DNA of 8,453 nt from Deltaproteobacteria bacterium (GTDB lineage Bacteria > Desulfobacterota > DSM-4660 > Desulfatiglandales > HGW-15). The notes under the pieces are model-generated. The model had not been told where the DNA came from and made no database searches. It worked only from the letters and a program-made list of their open reading frames with translations. The translations under genes and the position numbers were made by a program. The DNA is taken from the NCBI GenBank assembly GCA_020342025.1, contig CP070840.1, positions 2,930,722 to 2,939,174 on the forward strand, written 5' to 3'. This document shows, piece by piece, positions 1 through 5,631 of this stretch. How positions within the stretch are numbered: position 1 is the stretch's first letter; each line of letters starts with the position of its first letter.

Positions 1-2
1 AA

Positions 3-365
3 GGGTGGCGGGCCATCCCAAATCCTTATCCGACGACTGAAGCCGGCCTGGTGAGGGGACACAAGATTTATCAGCACTTCTGCATCGGCTGCCACGGCTC
101 TGTGGGAGACGGGATGGGGCCAGCCCAGCCCCACATCTACCCGCCCCCCGTGAATTTCACCAACTTGAAAGGAAGGGGCATTTCTTGTGGGATTATTTAC
201 TACCAGATCATGAACGGGATTACGGGCACGGCCATGCCCTATTTCAAGCGGGAATTGGAATCCCAAAAGATCTGGGAAGTTGGGGATTACGTGGCCGTCT
301 ACTTCATTGATCAGTCCGATGCCAACGCGGAACCTCGAGGCATTGACGCCTCATGGGAACCATAG
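3..365 (+). CDS. Monoheme class I cytochrome c domain, 5'-partial
   Basis: This is the C-terminal part of a c-type cytochrome acting on the periplasmic side of the membrane, probably an electron-carrying subunit of the oxidase encoded around it. The frame is open from base 3, the first complete codon, with no stop. The residues before the GTG at 51 read like the usual lead-in to a cytochrome domain (NPYPTT, then a G/L/V/RG stretch), so that GTG is unlikely to be the true start. The heme-binding CIGCH motif lies at 81-95. A downstream AMPYF segment supplies the expected axial methionine, followed by a closing helix (IWEVGDYVAVYF). The upstream part is missing, so I cannot tell whether this is a separate cytochrome or a domain fused to an oxidase subunit such as CcoO. 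A 136-base gap separates it from the ccoS-like gene. Confidence 0.85.
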   Translation, partial: GWRAIPNPYPTTEAGLVRGHKIYQHFCIGCHGSVGDGMGPAQPHIYPPPVNFTNLKGRGISCGIIYYQIMNGITGTAMPYFKRELESQKIWEVGDYVAVYFIDQSDANAEPRGIDASWEP

Positions 366-377
366 TCTCAGGTTATC

Positions 378-442
378 CGGTTTTTCCGTTAGCCCGTTTA
401 GGGTATTCTTTTTACGGGCCAACCGGCAAACGGTTAAACGGG
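378..442. repeat. Inverted degenerate AACGG/ACCGG short repeats
   Basis: The gap after the first cytochrome gene contains short AACGG-, AACGGG- and ACCGG-type words in both orientations. CCCGTTTA at 393-400 is exactly complementary to TAAACGGG at 435-442. GCCCGT at 392-397 is complementary to ACGGGC at 414-419. The layout is two inverted arms of degenerate words of about 7 bases. It could fold as RNA, but no T-run follows the hairpin, so I do not call it a terminator. Its function is unknown. Confidence 0.5.
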
Positions 443-454
443 ATTGGCCCTCCT

Positions 455-500
455 GGCACTTTAGATCACTTTAGGCCCTCTAGGCACTTTAGGCACTTAC
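455..500 (+). repeat. Tandem 9-base repeats (GGCACTTTA type), five units
   Basis: Five adjacent units can be read directly: GGCACTTTA (455-463), GATCACTTTA (464-473, one base longer), GGCCCTCTA (474-482), GGCACTTTA (483-491) and GGCACTTAC (492-500). The array stops one base before the ATG at 502, so it occupies the place where the ribosome binding site and leader of the ccoS-like gene would lie. The TAGGCACT core also occurs in the unrelated intergenic array near 7222-7230. Confidence 0.7.
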
Positions 501-501
501 T

Positions 502-762
502 ATGTATTACACATACTTCATAACTTACATGCTCATGGGTTTGGTGATCAGCTTTTTTGTGTTTCTGTGGGCACTGAACAACGGTCAGTTCAAGGACCAG
601 AAGAGGGCCCGTTTTCTGCCTCTTAAGGATGAGCAGGAAATGAGGCCGAACGATGTGTCTAGGGTAAGCCGTATAGAGCTCTACGCCCTGGCACTTCTTG
701 CCACCACAGGTCTCATGGCGTGTGCCGCCGTGTTGGTTTTCGCATTGGTTCGGGCAAGCTGA
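502..762 (+). CDS. ccoS: cbb3-type cytochrome oxidase assembly protein, CcoS-like
   Basis: CcoS is a small membrane protein needed to mature cbb3 oxidase by helping cofactor insertion. The N-terminal helix (about residues 5-26) runs into FLWALNNGQFKD and then a short basic segment ending RFLPL. This matches the CcoS signature in which a membrane helix ends in a W-A-x-x-x-G-Q-F-D/K-D motif. The 86-residue product is longer than the usual 45-70 residues and has a second hydrophobic segment (about residues 61-84) that ordinary CcoS lacks. The ATG at 502 keeps the full first helix; an internal ATG at 529 would cut into it. No good Shine-Dalgarno sequence precedes 502, only a repeat array. Downstream genes for oxidase subunits and a CcoI-like ATPase support the call. 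Confidence 0.75.
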   Translation: MYYTYFITYMLMGLVISFFVFLWALNNGQFKDQKRARFLPLKDEQEMRPNDVSRVSRIELYALALLATTGLMACAAVLVFALVRAS

Positions 763-809
763 GCATAAACCGGGAACGGTCCTGCTGTTGAAGCCGTGGA
801 GCCAGGGGT

Positions 810-831
810 GGCAAAAAGCAATTATTTTGCC
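810..831. other. Short hairpin upstream of the 91-residue membrane protein gene
   Basis: GGCAAAA at 810-816 is exactly complementary to TTTTGCC at 825-831 around an 8-base loop. It lies in the 98-base gap between the ccoS-like gene and the next gene. Only four T's follow, at 838-841, so it is at best a weak terminator or an mRNA processing or attenuation structure. Low-information call. Confidence 0.3.
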
Positions 832-860
832 CTGTAGATTTTCATGGGAGGTAAGCCCAA

Positions 861-1136
861 GTGCATTTTTTTGAACTGAGAAATCTCCAGCACTTTGTGA
901 TGTATCTTTTTCCAGCGCTCATTGCGGTTTTTCTTATTGGCGCGGGATTTGCCTTCATGCATTTTCGAAGGAGAGAGGCGGGAGAAAAGGAGAGACGGCC
1001 CCATTACACATTTCCGGGGGTGATAGAAGAAAGGAACGAGCCCCTTCCGCTGGTTCTCATACTCATCATCGTGGGAACAGCTCTTTGGGCCTTTTTTTAT
1101 ATCCTTGCCGTAGGCCTGTTGGAGGTGAAAATCTAA
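861..1136 (+). CDS. Small oxidase membrane protein, CcoQ-like plus CcoP N-terminal anchor-like
   Basis: This is a 91-residue protein with two predicted membrane helices (about residues 12-32 and 62-85). The first half (LRNLQHF, a helix, then FRRREAGEKER) resembles CcoQ, a one-helix cbb3 subunit ending in a basic segment. The second half (PGVIEERNEPLPL followed by a helix) resembles the N-terminal anchor of CcoP/FixP, where a DGIEExxNPLP-type segment precedes the helix. No heme motif is present, so the CcoP heme domains are not part of this protein. The GTG start at 861 is chosen because GGGAGG at 846-851 is ideally placed 9 bases upstream. The next gene starts one base after its stop, so the two are probably translationally coupled. 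The assignment rests on recalled family patterns, not an alignment. Confidence 0.6.
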   Translation: MHFFELRNLQHFVMYLFPALIAVFLIGAGFAFMHFRRREAGEKERRPHYTFPGVIEERNEPLPLVLILIIVGTALWAFFYILAVGLLEVKI

Positions 1137-1137
1137 G

Positions 1138-1365
1138 ATGGAACAAACCCCTCACAAGGAATCGACCCTTGCCACCTGGGTGGTCATTATTCTTTGCGTG
1201 CTCTTGATCCTCATCCAGGGGCTCTTTGCTTTCTCCGTGGTGGGGGACCGGGGTCAGCCCAATTGGGACTACAGACCAGTCAAGGACGTCCCTGGTGAGT
1301 CTCCCTACGCGATGTACCAGAAGTTGCCCTATCCACAGCATGTGAAGGGATCTGAGGGTGAGTAG
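1138..1365 (+). CDS. Small one-helix membrane protein of oxidase operon, function unknown
   Basis: This is a 75-residue protein I do not recognise as a named family. A short polar N-terminus is followed by one strongly hydrophobic helix (about residues 13-33) and then a 40-residue tail rich in Pro, Tyr and Gly (GDRGQPNWDYRPVKDVPGES, then a YPQH segment). The tail has no Cys pair and no heme motif. By the positive-inside rule it is probably periplasmic, which is inference. A strong GGAGGTGA site at 1121-1128, inside the end of the preceding gene, lies 9 bases before the ATG. Its stop codon directly abuts the start of the following cytochrome gene. The tight packing suggests an accessory subunit or partner of the neighbouring anchor and cytochrome. 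Confidence 0.7.
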   Translation: MEQTPHKESTLATWVVIILCVLLILIQGLFAFSVVGDRGQPNWDYRPVKDVPGESPYAMYQKLPYPQHVKGSEGE

Positions 1366-1884
1366 ATGAAAAAAATCATCGTCATAGCCTCTATTCTGGT
1401 AGCCTTCGTTCTGATCGCTTACAAAGGACTTACGATCATTGACAACGAGTTCATGCCCGGTCGCATGCGCGAAACGCCCGCCATAAGACCCTACGAAGAG
1501 CCGTTGCTTATCATGGAACCGGGTGTGATCCCTTTTGAGGGTGGGGAGGCTGTTTATAGAGCGGCCCATGGAAAGAAGCTGAAATCTCCCATTATGAGAG
1601 GGGATCCAAACAGCATCAAGTTGGGGAGAACGCTCTATTCCACCTATTGTGCCCAATGCCATGGTAAATACCACGATGGGAACGGAACCGTAGGACAGAG
1701 TTTTCATCCTCTCCCCGCGGACCTGAGAAGCGTAAAGGTTCAAACCCTCCCCGAAGGCATGCTCTTCAAAGAGATCAGCTACGGCGTCCCCAATGGAAGA
1801 CAACCTCCTCTTGCCACCACCATTGAGGTGATGGATCGGTGGCGCATTATCGCCTACCTGAAATCTCTGGGTATCCGCAGATAA
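1366..1884 (+). CDS. Membrane-anchored monoheme cytochrome c of the oxidase cluster
   Basis: This is a 172-residue class I cytochrome c on the outer face of the cytoplasmic membrane. Residues 4-24 form a hydrophobic signal anchor without an evident lipobox. A Pro-rich stretch follows (RMRETPAIRPYEEPLL), then the heme domain with CAQCH at residues 95-99. The C-terminal helix has the usual W/Y pattern (DRWRIIAYLKS). Where the axial Met-Pro normally sits, the sequence reads GRQPPLA (Q146-P147). The nearest methionines are M132 and M156, so the sixth heme ligand is uncertain. The layout also resembles the monoheme subunit of alternative complex III (ActE), a second possibility. It probably acts as the heme-carrying part of a split CcoP or as the electron donor to the oxidase. 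A purine-rich GAGGGTGAG precedes the ATG. Confidence 0.8.
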   Translation: MKKIIVIASILVAFVLIAYKGLTIIDNEFMPGRMRETPAIRPYEEPLLIMEPGVIPFEGGEAVYRAAHGKKLKSPIMRGDPNSIKLGRTLYSTYCAQCHGKYHDGNGTVGQSFHPLPADLRSVKVQTLPEGMLFKEISYGVPNGRQPPLATTIEVMDRWRIIAYLKSLGIRR

Positions 1885-1885
1885 A

Positions 1886-4387
1886 ATGAACGCTTCTTCA
1901 GGGACCTGTGACCTGTGTGGATTTCCCCTCCCTCACGCCGCTTTTGGCTCTGACTCATCCAACGAGACGTATCGGTTTTGCTGCATGGGATGCAAGCAGG
2001 TGTTTAGTATGCTCCTGGAGGCTTCCGATCCACCAGACCTCACCTCATTCAGGGAGACGGAGCTTTTCAAGAAGTGCCAGGAAATGGGAATCATTCCCCG
2101 GTCTGAGGCTGAACGGGAGCAGCAGGCTCGGAGCGAAAAATTGGCCGCATCCCACACCTCTATCCATAAAGGCATGGAAGGCCTCAAACCTCAAGGAGAA
2201 GTCTCAGGTGAAAATGCCTTAGGGCTAAATCTCGTTGTAAGAGATATGTGGTGCCCTGCATGTGCCTGGGTCATTGAGGAGGCCTTGAAGAGAAGCGGTG
2301 GGGTTATGAATGTCTCCTGTAACTTCTCAACGGATAGGGTTATCTGTGAATACGACCCCGTATCCACTTCTCCCGGCCAAATTATCCAAACGATCGAGGG
2401 TTTCGGCTACAGAGCATCCATTCCAGGTCAGGAGGAAGAGACAGCAGAAAAAAAGAGGGAATTTGTACGCTTCGCCATATCTGCATTTCTTACCATGAAC
2501 GTGATGATGCTCTCCTTTGCCCTCTACTCCGGTTTTTTCACAGAACTTTCTCAGGAGGGCATCCAGAGACTCTCTTTTCCCATTTTTGTCATGGCGAGCG
2601 TTGTGCTTTTCTACGGTGGCCGAAAAATTTATCTGAGGGCCTGGGCTGGAATGAGCTCTGCCGCTTTTAGTATGGAGACACTCATAACCGCTGGGGCGTT
2701 CAGCGCCTATCTCTACAGCACCGTTAATATACTCTCGGGGAGTATTCATCTCTACTACGACACCTCCTCCATGCTGATTACGCTGGTTCTTCTGGGCAAA
2801 GCGCTGGAGAGGAGGGCGAGAGGGGAGGTTCAAGAGGGTCTGGAAAACTTCTTGTCTCTGCGTCCCACCAAGGTGAGGATCTGCTCAGATCGTTATCCTG
2901 AGGGACGTTACGCCGCTGCCGAACAATTGCAAGCGTCGGATATCTTCAGGGTAGGGGAGGGGGAGGTGATTCCTGCTGATGGATTGGTCGTTATGGGCAA
3001 AGGTTCGTTGGATGAATCGTCCCTTACCGGAGAGGCCCAACCGATCGGTAAAAAAGGTGGGGATAGGGTGAAGAGCGGCGCCAAGGTGATCCAAGGCATG
3101 TTTAAGGTGAAGGCCCAAGGGGTGGGCGAGGAATCCACTTTGGGTCAAATGATTACCATTACGGAAAAGGCGCTTGCAGGCAAAACGCCGTTAGAGGGGA
3201 AAACCGATCGTGCACTGCAGTGGTTCGTCCCCATAATTCTTATTCTCGCAGTAGGGACAGGCGTCTTTTGCCTGGTCACCGGCTTAACCCCCAATGGTGC
3301 CATGATAAGGGCGGTTACGGTCATGGTGATTGCCTGTCCTTGCACATTGGGGATCGCCATCCCCCTGGCGAGGGTGGCGGGCATTACCCTGGCCAGGAGG
3401 AACGGCCTTCTCATCCGTGGTTTTAGTTTCTTTGAGCAAGCAGAACGGGTGGACGCCGTTGTGTTCGACAAAACAGGAACCGTCACCACGGGAAAATGGG
3501 CACTCCGGAGAATAATCCCTCTGGACCCCTTTACCGAGAGACAGGTTCTCGCAATGGCCGCCGCCCTTGAAAGGGACTCTGACCACTACATTGCCATGGA
3601 ACTCAAAAGCAAGGCTGCGGAACGTCTGGTTGGGCCGGTCCACATGGAGAGAATCAAGGCCTTTGACAACGGGATTTCAGGGGAGATGGATGGGGTTGAG
3701 ATGAGGATTGGTTCAAAGGCCTTCTTGGCAAATGAATTGGAAACGCTGGGCATTATGCAGCAAGATCGTATTCCGAATGATGCAGAGCACTCCCTCCTGT
3801 TTATGGGTGGCGGTGGCCGGCTCTGTGCCATTTTTGTCTTTGGAGATAAGATCAGGGACGGGTCATCGGTAACGATCGATCAGTTGAAGGCCATGGGATA
3901 TAAAGTCGCCTTGGTCTCTGGGGACGAAGAGGAAACCACGAAAAACATCGCTGAAAAGATTGGTATCGAGGACGCCTATGGAGGGAAACTGCCTCAGGAC
4001 AAGGTGCTCTTTATTGCGGGATTGCAAAGCGCAGGACATAGGGTCGTCATGGTGGGCGACGGCATTAACGATGCCCCCGCACTGGCCCAAGCGGACCTGG
4101 CCATGGCCGTCCACTCGGGAGGTCACCTGGGCAAGGAGACGGCAGATATCACCCTGATGCGCGGAGATCCCCGACAGGTTACTGATTTCATAGGACTTGC
4201 GAAGAAGGTCAACAGGAAGATCTACCAGAATCTAATCTTCTCTTTCCTTTACAATTTCATCAGCATCCCCGTTGCCATGAGCGGTCTTTTGACGCCTCTG
4301 ATCGCCGTGTGCGCCATGCTGATGAGCAGCCTGAGCGTCATTGGCAATACCCTCCTTCTGGTCAAAAAAGCATCCCGGTCATCATAA
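1886..4387 (+). CDS. ccoI: Copper-translocating P1B-type ATPase, CcoI/FixI family
   Basis: CcoI exports Cu(I) from the cytoplasm for insertion into the cbb3 oxidase binuclear centre. The 833-residue protein starts with the family's own Cys-rich module (C8-x2-C11, and CCMGC at 32-36). An HMA metal-binding domain with MWCPAC (C123, C126) follows. The core has TGE at 381-383 (actuator domain), CPC at 484-486 in the transport helix, phosphorylation motif DKTGT at 528-532 and GDGIND at 724-729. Cu(I) selectivity is supported by Y789-N790 and M811/S814-S815 in the last two helices. The nucleotide-binding His-Pro motif reads His567-Tyr568 instead of His-Pro. The ATG lies one base after the preceding stop with only a weak ribosome site, suggesting coupled translation. 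The oxidase context favours CcoI over a detoxifying CopA. Confidence 0.93.
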   Translation: MNASSGTCDLCGFPLPHAAFGSDSSNETYRFCCMGCKQVFSMLLEASDPPDLTSFRETELFKKCQEMGIIPRSEAEREQQARSEKLAASHTSIHKGMEGLKPQGEVSGENALGLNLVVRDMWCPACAWVIEEALKRSGGVMNVSCNFSTDRVICEYDPVSTSPGQIIQTIEGFGYRASIPGQEEETAEKKREFVRFAISAFLTMNVMMLSFALYSGFFTELSQEGIQRLSFPIFVMASVVLFYGGRKIYLRAWAGMSSAAFSMETLITAGAFSAYLYSTVNILSGSIHLYYDTSSMLITLVLLGKALERRARGEVQEGLENFLSLRPTKVRICSDRYPEGRYAAAEQLQASDIFRVGEGEVIPADGLVVMGKGSLDESSLTGEAQPIGKKGGDRVKSGAKVIQGMFKVKAQGVGEESTLGQMITITEKALAGKTPLEGKTDRALQWFVPIILILAVGTGVFCLVTGLTPNGAMIRAVTVMVIACPCTLGIAIPLARVAGITLARRNGLLIRGFSFFEQAERVDAVVFDKTGTVTTGKWALRRIIPLDPFTERQVLAMAAALERDSDHYIAMELKSKAAERLVGPVHMERIKAFDNGISGEMDGVEMRIGSKAFLANELETLGIMQQDRIPNDAEHSLLFMGGGGRLCAIFVFGDKIRDGSSVTIDQLKAMGYKVALVSGDEEETTKNIAEKIGIEDAYGGKLPQDKVLFIAGLQSAGHRVVMVGDGINDAPALAQADLAMAVHSGGHLGKETADITLMRGDPRQVTDFIGLAKKVNRKIYQNLIFSFLYNFISIPVAMSGLLTPLIAVCAMLMSSLSVIGNTLLLVKKASRSS

Positions 4388-4393
4388 GTATTC

Positions 4394-4568
4394 TAACCGC
4401 AGACAGACGCGGACAAATCGCTGGCCGACTTGGCCAGCGATTAGGGCTCGTGCCCGGGGGGCGCTTGCACAAGGGATCGTTAGAGTTGCGCTCATCCTAC
4501 GTCAAAGGGATCACGGTTTTTGGCCCAGCATGTCGCTCGGCCAAAACGTCCGCGTGGGTCTGCGGTTA
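4394..4568. mobile_element. MITE-like inverted-repeat element between ccoI and the TauE-like gene
   Basis: A 21-base sequence at 4394-4414 (TAACCGCAGAC, AG, ACGCGGAC) recurs as its reverse complement at 4548-4568 with only two adjacent mismatches (AG versus CC), enclosing about 175 bases with no credible gene. The interior has a perfect 11-base-pair hairpin (4416-4426 with 4432-4442, loop GACTT) and a TTTTGGCC/GGCCAAAA pair (4518-4525 with 4539-4546). TA at each outer end could be a target duplication as in Tc1/mariner-IS630-type MITEs, but TA is too short to prove it. Alternatives are a bidirectional terminator or a structured RNA. No transposase is present. Confidence 0.5.
4416..4442. terminator. 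Perfect 11-bp hairpin 28 bases after the ccoI stop codon
   Basis: AATCGCTGGCC at 4416-4426 pairs perfectly with GGCCAGCGATT at 4432-4442 around a 5-base loop. It lies just downstream of ccoI and could end or stabilise the oxidase operon transcript. No run of T's follows on the + strand, so a classic rho-independent terminator is not shown. It also forms part of the MITE-like element. Confidence 0.4.
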
Positions 4569-4600
4569 ATTAGATTTTGCTGGTTCTGGGCGTCTTGACG

Positions 4601-5293
4601 CTAGAATGAAATTCCCTGGACGATGAAATAGATCCCCACAGCGATCAAGAGGACCGCTCCGATTTTATAAATAATCTTCCGGGATTTTAGCCAGTTCAAC
4701 CCGGCCAGCCTACCAACGATGAGAAGGGAGGGTACCGTCCCTATTCCGAATGCGAACATAAGACCTGCCCCAACCAGAATACCTTGAACGGAGTGGGTGG
4801 CCTCCATACCTGCCCCTGCAGCGGCAATAAGGGCTGCATAGACAGGACCGCAGGGGAGTAGACCGAGTAGCAGTCCCAAGGGATAGTAGAAAAACGAAGA
4901 TTTTTGACCGGACAGCCTCTTAAATCCTCTGGAGACAAAACCCTGGGGAGTGTAGTTATCCCCGAAGATTCGCCCTAGAGGAATCCATCCGCTCATGGAG
5001 AGGGCCATAATAATAATTAATATGCCCGCCAAAATGAGGACGCCTCTCTGAAAGACGCCGATCTGGGAAGCTACCGCCGTAAAAGATCCTGTCAATCCCA
5101 TGAGCCCACCAAGAATGGCGTATGTGGTGATCCGTCCCCCATTGTAGAGGAGTTGACAGAGAAGGATCCTTTCCCCTTTCAAGTTTAGGGAAAGGGAGAC
5201 AACGATGGGACCGCACATGCCAATGCAATGACCAAAACCCACGGCAAAGCCCGTTGCCAAAAGAATAATAAAGAGGGGACTGGTGGATGACAT
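4601..5293 (-). CDS. TauE/SafE (DsbD_2-like) membrane protein linked to cbb3 copper supply
   Basis: This is a 230-residue polytopic inner-membrane protein with about six hydrophobic helices. Two conserved Cys motifs fit the 'sulfite exporter TauE/SafE family' proteins related to DsbD/CcdA transmembrane regions: GHCIGMCGP at residues 21-29 in the first helix, and LLPCGPVY at 145-152 in a later one. YNGGRITTYAILGGLMG at 50-66 is also typical. Members are common beside ccoI/ccoS genes and are thought to move copper or reducing equivalents. A sulfite export role is not implied here. The ATG at 5293 is preceded on its strand by an AGAGGA ribosome site, and a sigma70-like promoter lies further upstream. 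The gene is convergent with ccoI, so it is separately transcribed despite the functional link. Confidence 0.85.
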   Translation of the reverse strand: MSSTSPLFIILLATGFAVGFGHCIGMCGPIVVSLSLNLKGERILLCQLLYNGGRITTYAILGGLMGLTGSFTAVASQIGVFQRGVLILAGILIIIMALSMSGWIPLGRIFGDNYTPQGFVSRGFKRLSGQKSSFFYYPLGLLLGLLPCGPVYAALIAAAGAGMEATHSVQGILVGAGLMFAFGIGTVPSLLIVGRLAGLNWLKSRKIIYKIGAVLLIAVGIYFIVQGISF

Positions 5294-5369
5294 GTGGATC
5301 CTCTATCTTTAAGTGGAAAACCTGATCTTCGGGGCCAGGATTCTTTATTTCTATCATCGGCGTCTATTA

Positions 5370-5398
5370 AATGTATGGGTTCAGTAGAATATTATCAA
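5370..5398 (-). promoter_or_regulatory. Sigma70-like promoter for the TauE/SafE-like gene
   Basis: Read on the minus strand, TTGATA (5398-5393; 5 of 6 bases match TTGACA) is followed after exactly 17 bases by TACATT (5375-5370; 4 of 6 match TATAAT). Transcription would start near 5363, giving an untranslated leader of about 70 bases before the ATG at 5293. Spacing and position are good, but this is a pattern match only. Confidence 0.45.
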
Positions 5399-5460
5399 GT
5401 CCTTTAGCATGGGATGAGAACGGCTGCCACGCTAAGGCTACGTGCCTGAAACAGGTCTTA

Positions 5461-5474
5461 TTGATCCATGACAA
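5461..5474. promoter_or_regulatory. Weak FNR/CRP-family-like box in the divergent intergenic region
   Basis: TTGAT-CCAT-GACAA matches the FNR consensus TTGAT-N4-ATCAA fully in the left half and at three of five bases in the right half. It sits between the TauE-like gene and the methyltransferase gene, about 63 bases upstream of the minus-strand -35 element. FNR-type control of cbb3-associated genes is common, which is the main reason to mention so weak a match. The rest of 5294-5631 shows nothing else I can support. Confidence 0.2.
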
Positions 5475-5631
5475 TGTGGCAAATCCCATGGGTTTGAACC
5501 AGTCGTCACGGGGTGCGATGAATCCTGAGCCACAATGATTATATTCATGGTGATAAACCTGGATTCTTCCCGGGCCAACTGATATATTGCCCATTCACAA
5601 TTTACGCCGATCACAACCGGAGACGCCCAAG

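Noticed and set aside
51..53. GTG at 51 as a true start of the first cytochrome
   Set aside because: The frame is open upstream to the window edge with cytochrome-like residues, and no ribosome site precedes the GTG.
455..500. Tandem repeats as a CRISPR array
   Set aside because: The units are 9 bases with no unique spacers and no cas genes are present, so this is a simple tandem array.
1066..1803. A 245-codon minus-strand open frame opposite the small oxidase genes
   Set aside because: It lies antisense to three well-supported genes with heme, helix and ribosome-site evidence. Its translation lacks recognisable domains and is typical of a shadow frame.
5401..5500. Possible riboswitch or tRNA-like folds (TTAGC/GCTAA and CCTG/CAGG pairs, a GGTTTGAACC word)
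   Set aside because: Only short pairings are present. No complete cloverleaf, CCA end or recognisable riboswitch consensus could be assembled on either strand.
5367..5594. A 75-codon minus-strand open frame (ATG at 5594) in the divergent intergenic region
   Set aside because: It has no convincing ribosome site or recognised motif, overlaps the predicted promoter of the TauE-like gene and sits where regulatory DNA is expected. A real small gene or remnant is not fully excluded.
5587..5631. TTG at 5587 as the start of the MenG/UbiE gene
   Set aside because: It has no Shine-Dalgarno sequence and adds 15 residues without family resemblance. The ATG at 5632 has a GGAG upstream.
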